Shown: positions 57,468 to 64,000 of the stretch, piece by piece | Layout of the letters: the number at the start of each line of letters is the position of its first letter | How positions within the stretch are numbered: the first letter of the stretch is position 1 | Assembly: GCA_000717735.1 (NCBI GenBank) | Contig: JOBE01000037.1 | Coordinates: forward strand, 1 to 64,000 | Direction of reading: 5' to 3' | Source: Streptomyces griseoluteus | GTDB taxonomy: Bacteria > Actinomycetota > Actinomycetes > Streptomycetales > Streptomycetaceae | DNA: 64,000 nt | Program-made: the position numbers and the translations under genes | The notes under the pieces: generated by a model | Told to the model about the DNA's origin: nothing | What the model saw: the letters and a program-made list of their open reading frames with translations, nothing else | The model's database searches: none

Positions 57468-57788
57468 GCCGTCAGCTTACCGAGGGGGGGTCGGCGCGCG
57501 ATTCGGCCGACTGCAAATGGGGTGCGACCCTGTTCCGCGGGTGTTCTGCGAGGTCGACGCGGGTCTTCGGCTCCGACATCGAGGGGCGGGTTCAAGCCAG
57601 ACGGGGTGGCGTCGGTGGCGGGCCAGGGGGAGGCCCGGGGGGTCTCGTACCCGAATAGTCTTATGAACAGGCTGTGGACAACTTCGGTGGACAACTCAGG
57701 CGCCCCAAGGGTTCCGAGCCGATATATCGCCCATCTGTTCGTATATCGGCACGTGCGGGCACCCCTCCTCCGTCCTAGCGTGGGGGGC
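57468..57788. promoter_or_regulatory. Intergenic region with DnaA-box pair and inverted repeat
   Basis: 321 bp without a gene, between divergent TetR and VOC genes. Contents: two DnaA-box-like 9-mers in the same orientation, TGTGGACAA (57673-57681, exact) and GGTGGACAA (57686-57694, one mismatch); and GCCGATATA-15-TATATCGGC (57718-57726 with 57742-57750), a likely operator for the VOC gene. GC is visibly lower between 57690 and 57750. Confidence 0.6.
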
Positions 57789-58640
57789 ATGGCCGTACGT
57801 ACTGAGGGCACCCCCTGCTGGGTGGACGCACAGCTTCCCGACCTCGAAGCGGGCAAGCGCTTCTACGGCGAGCTGTTCGGCTGGACCTTCGACCCCGACC
57901 GCGACGAGGCCCTCGTCGACGGGCGACGCGTCGCAGGGCTCCTCCCCAAGCGCGACGGCCGCATGCCCACCACCTGGACGCTCTACCTCGCCACCCGCGA
58001 CGCGGGCAGCCTCGCCGCCCGGATCAAGGCCGCAGGCGGGCAGATGATCATGGAGCCGTACCCCGTCGGCCCCTTCGGCGTCCTGGCGCTGGCCGCGGAC
58101 CCCGGCGGCGCCGTGATCGGGATCCGGCAGGCGGGCGACGACGACGGCTTTGAAGTCATCAACGAACCGGGCTCCTTCTGCTGGATGGAGGTGTACACGC
58201 GCCGGCCGGAGGCCACCGACACCTTCTACGCCCGTGTCTTCCACTACCTCGGCCGCCAGGTGGACGCCGGGGAGGAGGGCCGGGAAGCCGGCTTCGACTA
58301 CCGCGTCTGGTCGCCGCCCGGCTCCCGCGCCGGCGACGACAGCGCCTTCGGCGGGCGGGCCGTCATCACCGACGACTTCCCCGCCGAGATGCCCGGCCAC
58401 GTCCTCGTCTACTTCGCCGTCCGCGACTGCGACCAGGCCTGCGCGACCACCGTCCGCCTCGGCGGCCGGGTCGCCACCCCTCCCTTCAGCACCCCGCACG
58501 GCCGTATCGCGGTCCTCCACGACAACCAGGGCGCCCGTTTCGCGGTTCTCGCGGAACCGGCGACGGACCCGGCGACGGAACGGGCGGCGGAACCGGCGGC
58601 GGAACCGGCCGCGGAACCGAAACCGGCCGGTACGGCCTGA
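57789..58640 (+). CDS. Two-domain VOC (glyoxalase-like) family protein
   Basis: 283 residues with two vicinal-oxygen-chelate units: CWVDAQLPDLEAGKRFYGELFGWTFD (about 9-34) and FCWMEVYTRRPEATDTFYARVFHYLG (about 129-154). The second repeat carries the metal-ligand-like Glu residues less clearly, so metal dependence is uncertain. Members include antibiotic-binding and isomerase proteins. The C-terminal tail is Ala/Glu/Pro repeats (AEPAAEPAAEPKPAGTA) from tandem 12-15-bp units. GGGGGG precedes ATG 57789 by 2 nt. Function is unknown. Confidence 0.88.
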   Translation: MAVRTEGTPCWVDAQLPDLEAGKRFYGELFGWTFDPDRDEALVDGRRVAGLLPKRDGRMPTTWTLYLATRDAGSLAARIKAAGGQMIMEPYPVGPFGVLALAADPGGAVIGIRQAGDDDGFEVINEPGSFCWMEVYTRRPEATDTFYARVFHYLGRQVDAGEEGREAGFDYRVWSPPGSRAGDDSAFGGRAVITDDFPAEMPGHVLVYFAVRDCDQACATTVRLGGRVATPPFSTPHGRIAVLHDNQGARFAVLAEPATDPATERAAEPAAEPAAEPKPAGTA

Positions 58641-58657
58641 GACGTCCCCACCTGTAC

Positions 58658-58682
58658 GGCCCGGCGCACCCCGCACCGGGCC
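58658..58682 (+). terminator. Weak hairpin after the VOC gene
   Basis: A 7-bp stem (GGCCCGG/CCGGGCC) with an 11-nt loop, no T-tract, just downstream of the stop. Confidence 0.4.
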
Positions 58683-58802
58683 ACCCCGTTATCGCCCGTG
58701 ACACCCCGATCCGCCCCCGGGTTCGCAACCGGGCCCTCGGACAGGAAGAATCAGGGCCACGGGGCCGTACCCTCATGGCCCGTACGGGGAGGTGGCAGGC
58801 AA

Positions 58803-61229
58803 GTGGAACAGCTGACGCAGCACGACCCGAGACGTATCGGGCCCTTCGAGGTGCTGGGCCGGCTCGGCGCGGGCGGAATGGGCCTGGTCTATCTCGCGCG
58901 CTCGGCCTCGGGCCGGCGCGTGGCGATCAAGACCGTGCGCACGGAGCTCGCGGAGGACCAGCTGTTCCGGGTCAGGTTCACCCGGGAGGTGGAGGCCGCG
59001 CGGGCGGTCTCCGGCTTCTACACGGCCGCCGTCGTGGACGCCGACCCCCGGGCCGCCGTGCCCTGGCTGGCGACCGCCTACGTCCCCGCGCCCTCGCTCG
59101 AAGAGATAGTGAACGAGTGCGGACCGCTCCCGGCCCAGGCCGTGCGCTGGCTGGCCGCCGGTGTCGCCGAGGCCCTGCAGTCCATCCACGGCGCGGGCCT
59201 GGTCCACCGTGACCTCAAGCCCTCCAACGTCCTCGTCGTCGAGGACGGCCCCCGGGTGATCGACTTCGGCATCGCGTCGGGCGTGTCCAACACGCGCCTG
59301 ACCATGACCAATGTCGCCGTCGGCACCCCGGCCTACATGTCGCCCGAGCAGGCCCGCGACTCGCGCAGCGTCACCGGCGCGAGCGACGTCTTCTCGCTGG
59401 GCTCGATGCTGGTCTTCGCCGCCACCGGCCACGCGCCCTATCACGGTGCCAACCCGGTCGAGACGGTCTTCATGCTGCTCCGCGAGGGCCCCGACCTGGA
59501 GGGGCTGCCCGAGGAGCTGCGCCCGCTCATCGAGTCCTGCATGCAGATGGACGTCAGCCGCCGGCCCACCCCGGCCGATCTCCAGGCGCAGCTCGCCCCC
59601 CATCTCTTCGGCCCCGGCAGCGACGACAGCGGTACGGCCTCGGCGTGGCTGCCGGAGAGCGCCACCGCCATGATCGAGACCCGCCGCGGCGGCCGTCCGG
59701 CCCCGGCCGTGCCGCCGAGGCCGTCCGGACCGCCGCCGCAGCCCGGTGACCAGGGTGGCGACCCGCGCTTCAGGGAGCCCGCGCCCGTCGGAGGCGGTGG
59801 CCGTCGTCCCGATCCCGCGCCCGTCGGCGGTGGCCGGCACGCCGGGCCCGCCGAGAGCGCGGGCGGGCCCGTACGCCTCGGCGGCGCGACCGTGCCGATC
59901 GGGCCCGGTCCCCGGGTCGTCGACACCCGGGCCGCGCTCGTCGTCGGCCGGAGCCCCGACGCCGGCCCGGCGACCGGCTGGATCCGTCCGCCCGGCGGCG
60001 GTCCGCACGGCGCCGAGCCCGGCCCGTTGCCCGGTTCGCGTCCGGTGAGCGTTCCCGCCCAGGGTTCGGACCCCGCTCCGCCGGAGCCCGGCCCCTGGCG
60101 GCCGTGGCGTTTCCGCATGTCGAACGACGTGTGGGGCACCCCGGTCGTGGACGGCGACCTGCTGTACGTGACCTCGTTCGAGGTGCACGCCCTGGACACC
60201 GGCAGCGGCCGGCGCCAGTTCAAGACCCGGGACGTGGCCTGGTCCATGGCCGTCGCCTCCGGCCGTATCCACGCCTCCGACGGGCCGACCCTCTATGCCC
60301 TCGACGCGACCGACGGCAGCGAGCGCTGGCGGCTGCGGACGGACGCCTGGGTGTACTCCCTCCAGGTCGACCGGGGCACGGTCGTCACCGGCACGCGCGG
60401 TGGCGGGGTGCAGGGCTGGGAGGCCTCCAACGGCGCCAAGCTGTGGGAGATCACCGGCGCCCAGACGGACTTCGAGACCCCGGAGGCGGGGCCCGCCGTG
60501 CACGGGGACACCGTGTACGTGTGGCGGGACGCCCGGCTCCAGGCCCTCGACGCCCGTACGGGCACCGAGCGCTGGTCGTACCCGGTCGGCGACGCCGCCT
60601 CCTGCGCCGGAGTGCCGGTCCGGGTCGCCCCGGCCGAGGACGGCTGTGTGTACGTCTCCGCCGGGACCCGGGTGCTGTCGATCGACATCGCCGCCGGGCA
60701 CGTCCGCTGGCACTTCGAGGCGCCGGCCGTCTTCCTCTCCCCGCCCGCGTTCGCGCCGGGCCCGGCGGTGACGGGCGGCGGGGTGTACCTCTCGGACCAC
60801 CTCGGCACGGTGTACGCGATCGACGCGACCACCGGGCAGGACCGCTGGCGGATCGCGACCGAGCCGCGCCAGTCGACCGAGCCGGTGCTCGTCGCCGACG
60901 GCAACGTGCACGTCGGCAGCGGCAGCGCGCTCTACACGCTCGACGCGGTCACCGGCACCCCCAGGTGGCGGTTCGCGGCGGGCGGCGAACTGGTCGGCTC
61001 GCCGGTCGTCGCCGACGGCCGGGTGCACTTCGGTTCGGCCGACCACGTCCTGTACACGCTCGACGCGACCGGCGGTCAGCTCCGCTGGAAGCTCGCCACC
61101 GGCGGCGAGATCACCGGCTCGCCGGTGGCCAAGGGCGGGGTCGTGTACGCGTGCAGCAAGGACCGCTGCGTGTACGCGCTCGACGCGGTCAAGGGCACGG
61201 CCACCGGCCGGGGCTCGGGCGGGCGGTAG
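58803..61229 (+). CDS. Serine/threonine protein kinase with PQQ-type beta-propeller (AfsK-like)
   Basis: 808 residues. N-terminal Hanks kinase: [11 protein letters not shown] (Gly loop), VAIKTV (K43), HRDLKPSN (D137), DFGIA (about 154) and [11 protein letters not shown] Pro/Gly-rich linker (about 300-430) joins a PQQ-enzyme-like seven- or eight-bladed propeller (about 435-800) made of repeated [19 protein letters not shown] units, ending [13 protein letters not shown]. There is no transmembrane segment, so it is cytosolic like AfsK, which phosphorylates AfsR in S. coelicolor; the ligand and substrate here are unknown. GTG 58803 follows a GGGGAGGTGG box. The divergent neighbour is VOC, and a membrane protein converges on it. 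Confidence 0.93.
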   Translation: MEQLTQHDPRRIGPFEVLGRLGAGGMGLVYLARSASGRRVAIKTVRTELAEDQLFRVRFTREVEAARAVSGFYTAAVVDADPRAAVPWLATAYVPAPSLEEIVNECGPLPAQAVRWLAAGVAEALQSIHGAGLVHRDLKPSNVLVVEDGPRVIDFGIASGVSNTRLTMTNVAVGTPAYMSPEQARDSRSVTGASDVFSLGSMLVFAATGHAPYHGANPVETVFMLLREGPDLEGLPEELRPLIESCMQMDVSRRPTPADLQAQLAPHLFGPGSDDSGTASAWLPESATAMIETRRGGRPAPAVPPRPSGPPPQPGDQGGDPRFREPAPVGGGGRRPDPAPVGGGRHAGPAESAGGPVRLGGATVPIGPGPRVVDTRAALVVGRSPDAGPATGWIRPPGGGPHGAEPGPLPGSRPVSVPAQGSDPAPPEPGPWRPWRFRMSNDVWGTPVVDGDLLYVTSFEVHALDTGSGRRQFKTRDVAWSMAVASGRIHASDGPTLYALDATDGSERWRLRTDAWVYSLQVDRGTVVTGTRGGGVQGWEASNGAKLWEITGAQTDFETPEAGPAVHGDTVYVWRDARLQALDARTGTERWSYPVGDAASCAGVPVRVAPAEDGCVYVSAGTRVLSIDIAAGHVRWHFEAPAVFLSPPAFAPGPAVTGGGVYLSDHLGTVYAIDATTGQDRWRIATEPRQSTEPVLVADGNVHVGSGSALYTLDAVTGTPRWRFAAGGELVGSPVVADGRVHFGSADHVLYTLDATGGQLRWKLATGGEITGSPVAKGGVVYACSKDRCVYALDAVKGTATGRGSGGR

Positions 61230-61243
61230 CCGCCCCGGCAGCC

Positions 61244-61840
61244 CTACCGCTTCGGCTGCGGCGGGTCGTCCCGGTCCGGGTCCCAGGTCGGCACGTCGTA
61301 CGTCCGCGTCGCCGCGTACGGCGCCGAGGCCTGCGGATGCCGGTCCGGCCCGTGGGTGGTGTCGTCCGGCGGCGGGCCGTCGAGCGTGGGGTGGGTGGGC
61401 CGGGGCTCCCGGTCCACCCGGTGCGTGCGGGTCCTGCCCGACATGACGAGCGCGCCGAGCAGCAGCAGGACCCCGCCGCCGAGGGCGTTCGCGACCCCGT
61501 CGCCGAGTCCGCCGCCGTCGCCGCCGACCGTGAGGCTGCCTTCCGCCTGTCCGACCCGCACCATCCACAGGATCGTGAAGCCGAGGACGACGAGCCCGGC
61601 GAGGGCGACGAGCAGCCGGGAGCGGAACACGACTCCGAGGACGGTCAGGAGGGCGGCGAAGAGAAACGGCGCGAGGATCGAGCCGAGCACCTCGGCCTTG
61701 GCGTCGGTGATGCCGGTGAACAGCTCGCCGATCGCGTAGTCGCGCCCGTGACGGCCGTCGTACCAGGCACGGAAGGGGCTCCAGACGGCGGCCGTCGCTC
61801 CGGCGAGAGCCAGGACCGAGCCGACGATGTTGCGAATCAT
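61244..61840 (-). CDS. Conserved membrane protein
   Basis: 198 residues with about four helices (IVGSVLALAGATAAVWSPF, SILAPFLFAALLTVLGVVF, LLVALAGLVVLGFTILWMV, VANALGGGVLLLLGALVM) and a long Pro/Asp-rich cytosolic tail. It has the SPFRAWYDGRHGRDYAI element seen in other streptomycete proteins of this kind. AAGGAGGCC gives a strong ribosome binding site. Its stop lies 14 bp from the kinase stop. No function is known to me. Confidence 0.82.
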   Translation of the reverse strand: MIRNIVGSVLALAGATAAVWSPFRAWYDGRHGRDYAIGELFTGITDAKAEVLGSILAPFLFAALLTVLGVVFRSRLLVALAGLVVLGFTILWMVRVGQAEGSLTVGGDGGGLGDGVANALGGGVLLLLGALVMSGRTRTHRVDREPRPTHPTLDGPPPDDTTHGPDRHPQASAPYAATRTYDVPTWDPDRDDPPQPKR

Positions 61841-61965
61841 CGATGCGGCCTCCTTGCCGGTTCCGGCTCTCTCGCTCCCGACGCTACGCCGGGCGAGGGG
61901 GGCCCGCCACGCGGCACAGGACGCCCCTGGAGCGCCGCGGAGCGAGGGCCCGCGGCGCGTCCCGC

Positions 61966-62754
61966 TCACCGAAGCCGGTGGCCGCCGCGTTCCCTGCCGC
62001 CGAACAGCGCGGCCTGCCGGTCCGCCGGCAGGTTGCCCAGGGCGACCAGGTGCGGTGCGTGGGCCAGCGCCTGGGCGCGGGCCGTCTCCTTCACCGACCA
62101 GAGCGCCCGGACCGTCCCCTGCACCGCCTCCGTCGGGTAGGAGGCGATGACGGCGGCGGCCCCGCGGGCGGCGGTCAGCGCCCCGCCGGGCTCCGTCACC
62201 TCGCTGACCAGCCCCGTCTCGTACGCCCGCCGGGCCGAGATCCGTTCCGCGCTGCCCATCAGCGCCATCCGGGCGATCTCCCCGTGGGGCATCCGCTGCG
62301 CCATGTGGACGGTCTCGAAGGCGCTGACCATCCCGTAGGTGGTGTGCGGGTCGAAGAAGGTGGCGTCCTCGCCGGCGATCAGGAACTCGGACTCGCCGAG
62401 CAGGTAGAAGGCCCCGCCGCAGGCCATGCCCTCGACGGCGGCGATCATCGGCTTCCACAGGTCGTTCGCCTTGGGGCCGATCGCGAGGAGGGGGTCGTCG
62501 ATCGTGTACGGGGAGGAGGGCTGGGCCACGTTCCCGGCGGCCTCCCGGTCGATCCCCGTGCAGAAGGCCCGCCCCCCGGCCCCGGTGACGACGATCGCGC
62601 GGACGTCGTCCTCGTACCGGAAACCCCGCCAGACGGCGCCGAGTTCGCGGGCCATGTCCAGGGTGATCGCGTTGTGCTTCTCCGCCCGGTCGAGGGTGAC
62701 GACCGCGACCCCGGTCTCCTTGTCGCGGTCGACCGTGACGCCGGGGGTGCTCAC
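61966..62754 (-). CDS. Enoyl-CoA hydratase/isomerase family protein
   Basis: 262-residue crotonase-fold protein. Conserved acyl-CoA binding and oxyanion-hole elements are ITLDMARELGAVWRGF, GAGGRAFCTGIDREA and EGMACGGAFYLLGESEF. The second catalytic glutamate site reads FFDPHTTYGMVSAFE, with Asp where PEV normally sits, so it may be an isomerase, hydrolase or aldolase-type crotonase. The start is GTG 62754, and its first 4 bp overlap the stop of the OB-fold gene. It forms an operon with that gene and the following thiolase. Confidence 0.9.
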   Translation of the reverse strand: MSTPGVTVDRDKETGVAVVTLDRAEKHNAITLDMARELGAVWRGFRYEDDVRAIVVTGAGGRAFCTGIDREAAGNVAQPSSPYTIDDPLLAIGPKANDLWKPMIAAVEGMACGGAFYLLGESEFLIAGEDATFFDPHTTYGMVSAFETVHMAQRMPHGEIARMALMGSAERISARRAYETGLVSEVTEPGGALTAARGAAAVIASYPTEAVQGTVRALWSVKETARAQALAHAPHLVALGNLPADRQAALFGGRERGGHRLR

Positions 62755-63176
62755 CCGCGCTCCAGGAGCCAGCGGGGCACGGTGACGCCGTCGACCTCGG
62801 TGAAGGCCACCTTCACGGGAGCGCCGATGCGCAGCCGGGCCGGGTCGACCGAGTTCAGGGGGGCGTCGGGGGCGGTGACGACGTTGCCGGCGAGGCGGAT
62901 GCGGGGGGCGTCGGCGAGTTCGACGAGGACCGCGTTGTAGCCGGGCTGGGCGGCGTAGTCGGGCAGGAGGGGCGGATGGGGCAGGACGTACGACCAGATC
63001 CTGCCGCGTCCGGTCATGAGCCGCCACGCGCTCGCGAAGGACTGGCAGTGCGGGCAGCAGGGGCGGGGCGGGAAGCGGAGTTCGCCGCAGTCGGCGCAGC
63101 TCTGGACGCGCAGTTCGCCCTGGGCGGCGTACTCCCAGAAGGGGGCGCCGTCCTCGTCGGGAACGGGGGTCAGCAT
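62751..63176 (-). CDS. DUF35 Zn-ribbon/OB-fold domain protein
   Basis: 141 residues. The N-terminal rubredoxin-like zinc ribbon has CADCGELRFPPRPCCPHC (two CxxC knuckles) and is followed by an OB-fold (GRGRIWSYVLPHPPL, VAFTEVDGVTVPRW). DUF35 proteins are obligate partners of SCP-x thiolases and aldolases or of heteromeric hydratases (ChsH/Ltp2 type). Here the thiolase partner is directly upstream on the same strand, with 14 bp between genes, so it is the probable accessory subunit. Confidence 0.93.
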   Translation of the reverse strand: MLTPVPDEDGAPFWEYAAQGELRVQSCADCGELRFPPRPCCPHCQSFASAWRLMTGRGRIWSYVLPHPPLLPDYAAQPGYNAVLVELADAPRIRLAGNVVTAPDAPLNSVDPARLRIGAPVKVAFTEVDGVTVPRWLLERG

Positions 63177-63190
63177 GGCGGATCAGCTCC

Positions 63191-64000
63191 TCAGGCGCGC
63201 AGCAGGACGGCCGACGTGGGGACGCCCTCGCCGGCCGTGACGAGGCAGGTGGCGGCGTCGGGGACTTGGGCGGTGGAGGTGCCGCGGAGTTGCTTCACGC
63301 CCTCGGTGATGAGGTTGAAGCCGTGGACGTACGCCTCCGAGAGGCCGCCGCCGCCGGTGTTGAGGGGCAGCCGGCCGCCGATCTCCAGGGCCCCGCCCTC
63401 GGTGAAGGCGGCGCCCTCGCCGCGCCCGCAGAAGCCGTAGCCCTCCAGGGAGAGCGGGACGAGAGGAGTGAAGGCGTCGTAGATCTGGGCGACGTCGACG
63501 TCCTGGGGGCCGAAGTCGGCGTGCTTCCAGAGGTGGCGGGCGGCCGTCCAGGCGGGCCCGGACAGCGGGTCGTCGTTCCAGTAGTTGACCATGCCGTGGT
63601 GCTGGGCGGGCAGGCCCTGGGCGGCGGCGTGCACGTACACGGGCTTGCGGCGGCAGTCGCGGGCCCGTTCGGCGGAGACGATCACGCAGGCGAGGGCGCC
63701 GTCGGTCTCCAGGCAGTTGTCGAAGAGGCAGAGGGGTTCGCTGATCCAGCGGGAGGTCATGTACATCTCGCGGGTCAGCGGGCGTTCGTACATGATCGCG
63801 GCGGGGTTCTGGTTGGCGCGGTTGCGGCAGGCGAGGGCGACGTTGAAGAGGTGGTCGCGGGTGGCGCCGTACTCGTGCATGTAGCGGCGGGCGAGCATGC
63901 CGATCTCGTCGGCGGGGCGGAGCAGCCCGAAGGGGCGGGTCCACTGGCCGGGGGTGGGCAGCTGGACGGCGGTGTTCTTCCAGGGGCGGGGTCCGCTGCC
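63191..64000 (-). CDS. SCP-x type thiolase, 5' end outside the window
   Basis: At least 270 residues of thiolase-fold Ltp/SCP-x sequence, truncated at the window edge (the frame is open to base 64000). Motifs: DNCLETDGALACVIVSAERARDC, DVAQIYDAFTPLVPLSLEGYGFC, and NTGGGGLSEAYVHGFNLI in the C-terminal active-site region. It parallels the thiolase at 53.7 kb, and together they indicate two related side-chain-cleaving enzymes. It heads an operon with the DUF35 partner and the crotonase. Confidence 0.92.
   Translation of the reverse strand, partial: GSGPRPWKNTAVQLPTPGQWTRPFGLLRPADEIGMLARRYMHEYGATRDHLFNVALACRNRANQNPAAIMYERPLTREMYMTSRWISEPLCLFDNCLETDGALACVIVSAERARDCRRKPVYVHAAAQGLPAQHHGMVNYWNDDPLSGPAWTAARHLWKHADFGPQDVDVAQIYDAFTPLVPLSLEGYGFCGRGEGAAFTEGGALEIGGRLPLNTGGGGLSEAYVHGFNLITEGVKQLRGTSTAQVPDAATCLVTAGEGVPTSAVLLRA

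Noticed and set aside
57584..57605. tRNA T-arm-like GGGTTCAAGCC
   Set aside because: No flanking acceptor, D or anticodon stem can be formed, and there is no CCA or terminator context.
57673..57694. Replication origin
   Set aside because: Only two DnaA-like boxes and no dnaA, dnaN or gyrase genes nearby. A Streptomyces oriC has many clustered boxes.

Overview
The window is high-GC actinobacterial chromosome, almost certainly Streptomyces. Codon third positions are nearly all G/C and GTG starts are common. The gene content is typical of the genus: class I lysyl-tRNA synthetase, futalosine menaquinone genes, DUF1876, DUF2637, DUF3558, DUF4229 and DUF6247 proteins, an SCO4226-type nickel-binding protein and an AfsK-like kinase. 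The first 37 bases are an untrimmed Nextera transposase adapter, so base 1 is an assembly contig end and genomic sequence starts at about base 38. No rRNA, tRNA, CRISPR array, transposase, integrase or replication gene was found.

0-9 kb is mostly core: hemB, a DUF1876 protein, convergent argS and divergent lysS, a DUF2637 membrane protein and two DUF3558-like lipoproteins. 8.5-18.5 kb is mixed: rtcB with a convergent free-standing LAGLIDADG endonuclease, an SDR, a YnfA protein, a secreted protein, an FAD monooxygenase divergent from its likely TetR repressor over a cluster of GTTGGCCAAC operators, a Mut7-C RNase-like protein, a GNAT, a substrate-binding protein with no signal peptide, and a MerR regulator.

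18.6-26.6 kb is a core block: hemL overlapping a histidine phosphatase, a strong terminator, a Tat-type lipoprotein deacetylase homologue, and then the system II cytochrome c maturation set (TlpA/ResA-like thioredoxin, CcdA, ResB, CcsB), tightly packed. Haem supply and its attachment to cytochromes c therefore sit side by side.

26.6-41.6 kb is accessory. It holds an AraC regulator divergent from a secreted peptidoglycan-binding protein across a 21-bp-spaced direct repeat, a membrane-anchored ligand-binding protein paired with a large P-loop ATPase, a cytosine deaminase overlapping a 2OG-Fe(II) oxygenase, a DUF6247/toxin-like pair, and a 35.1-37.9 kb patch of GntR/UTRA regulators and small overlapping genes resembling the cargo of Streptomyces integrative plasmids, with conspicuous palindromic operators. 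Lipoprotein, flavodoxin-fold, EamA transporter and LysR genes follow.

41.6-46.7 kb is the late futalosine menaquinone cluster: a UbiD-type decarboxylase, a MqnP-type prenyltransferase, a UbiX flavin prenyltransferase that makes the prenyl-FMN cofactor UbiD needs, a 44-residue basic protein, an Lrp regulator and MqnE. 46.7-53.6 kb carries an AraC/GyrI regulator with a pentanucleotide microsatellite in front, a GNAT, a DUF4229 protein, a cysteine-rich leader peptide ahead of a dicarboxylate/cystine-type symporter, an acyl-CoA synthetase, the nickel-binding protein and pdxH. 53.7-64 kb is acyl-CoA metabolism (two SCP-x type thiolases, acyl-CoA dehydrogenase, deazaflavin-dependent reductase, TetR, crotonase, DUF35/OB-fold partner), interrupted by a VOC protein, a Ser/Thr kinase with a PQQ-type propeller and a membrane protein. 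The last thiolase runs off the right edge.
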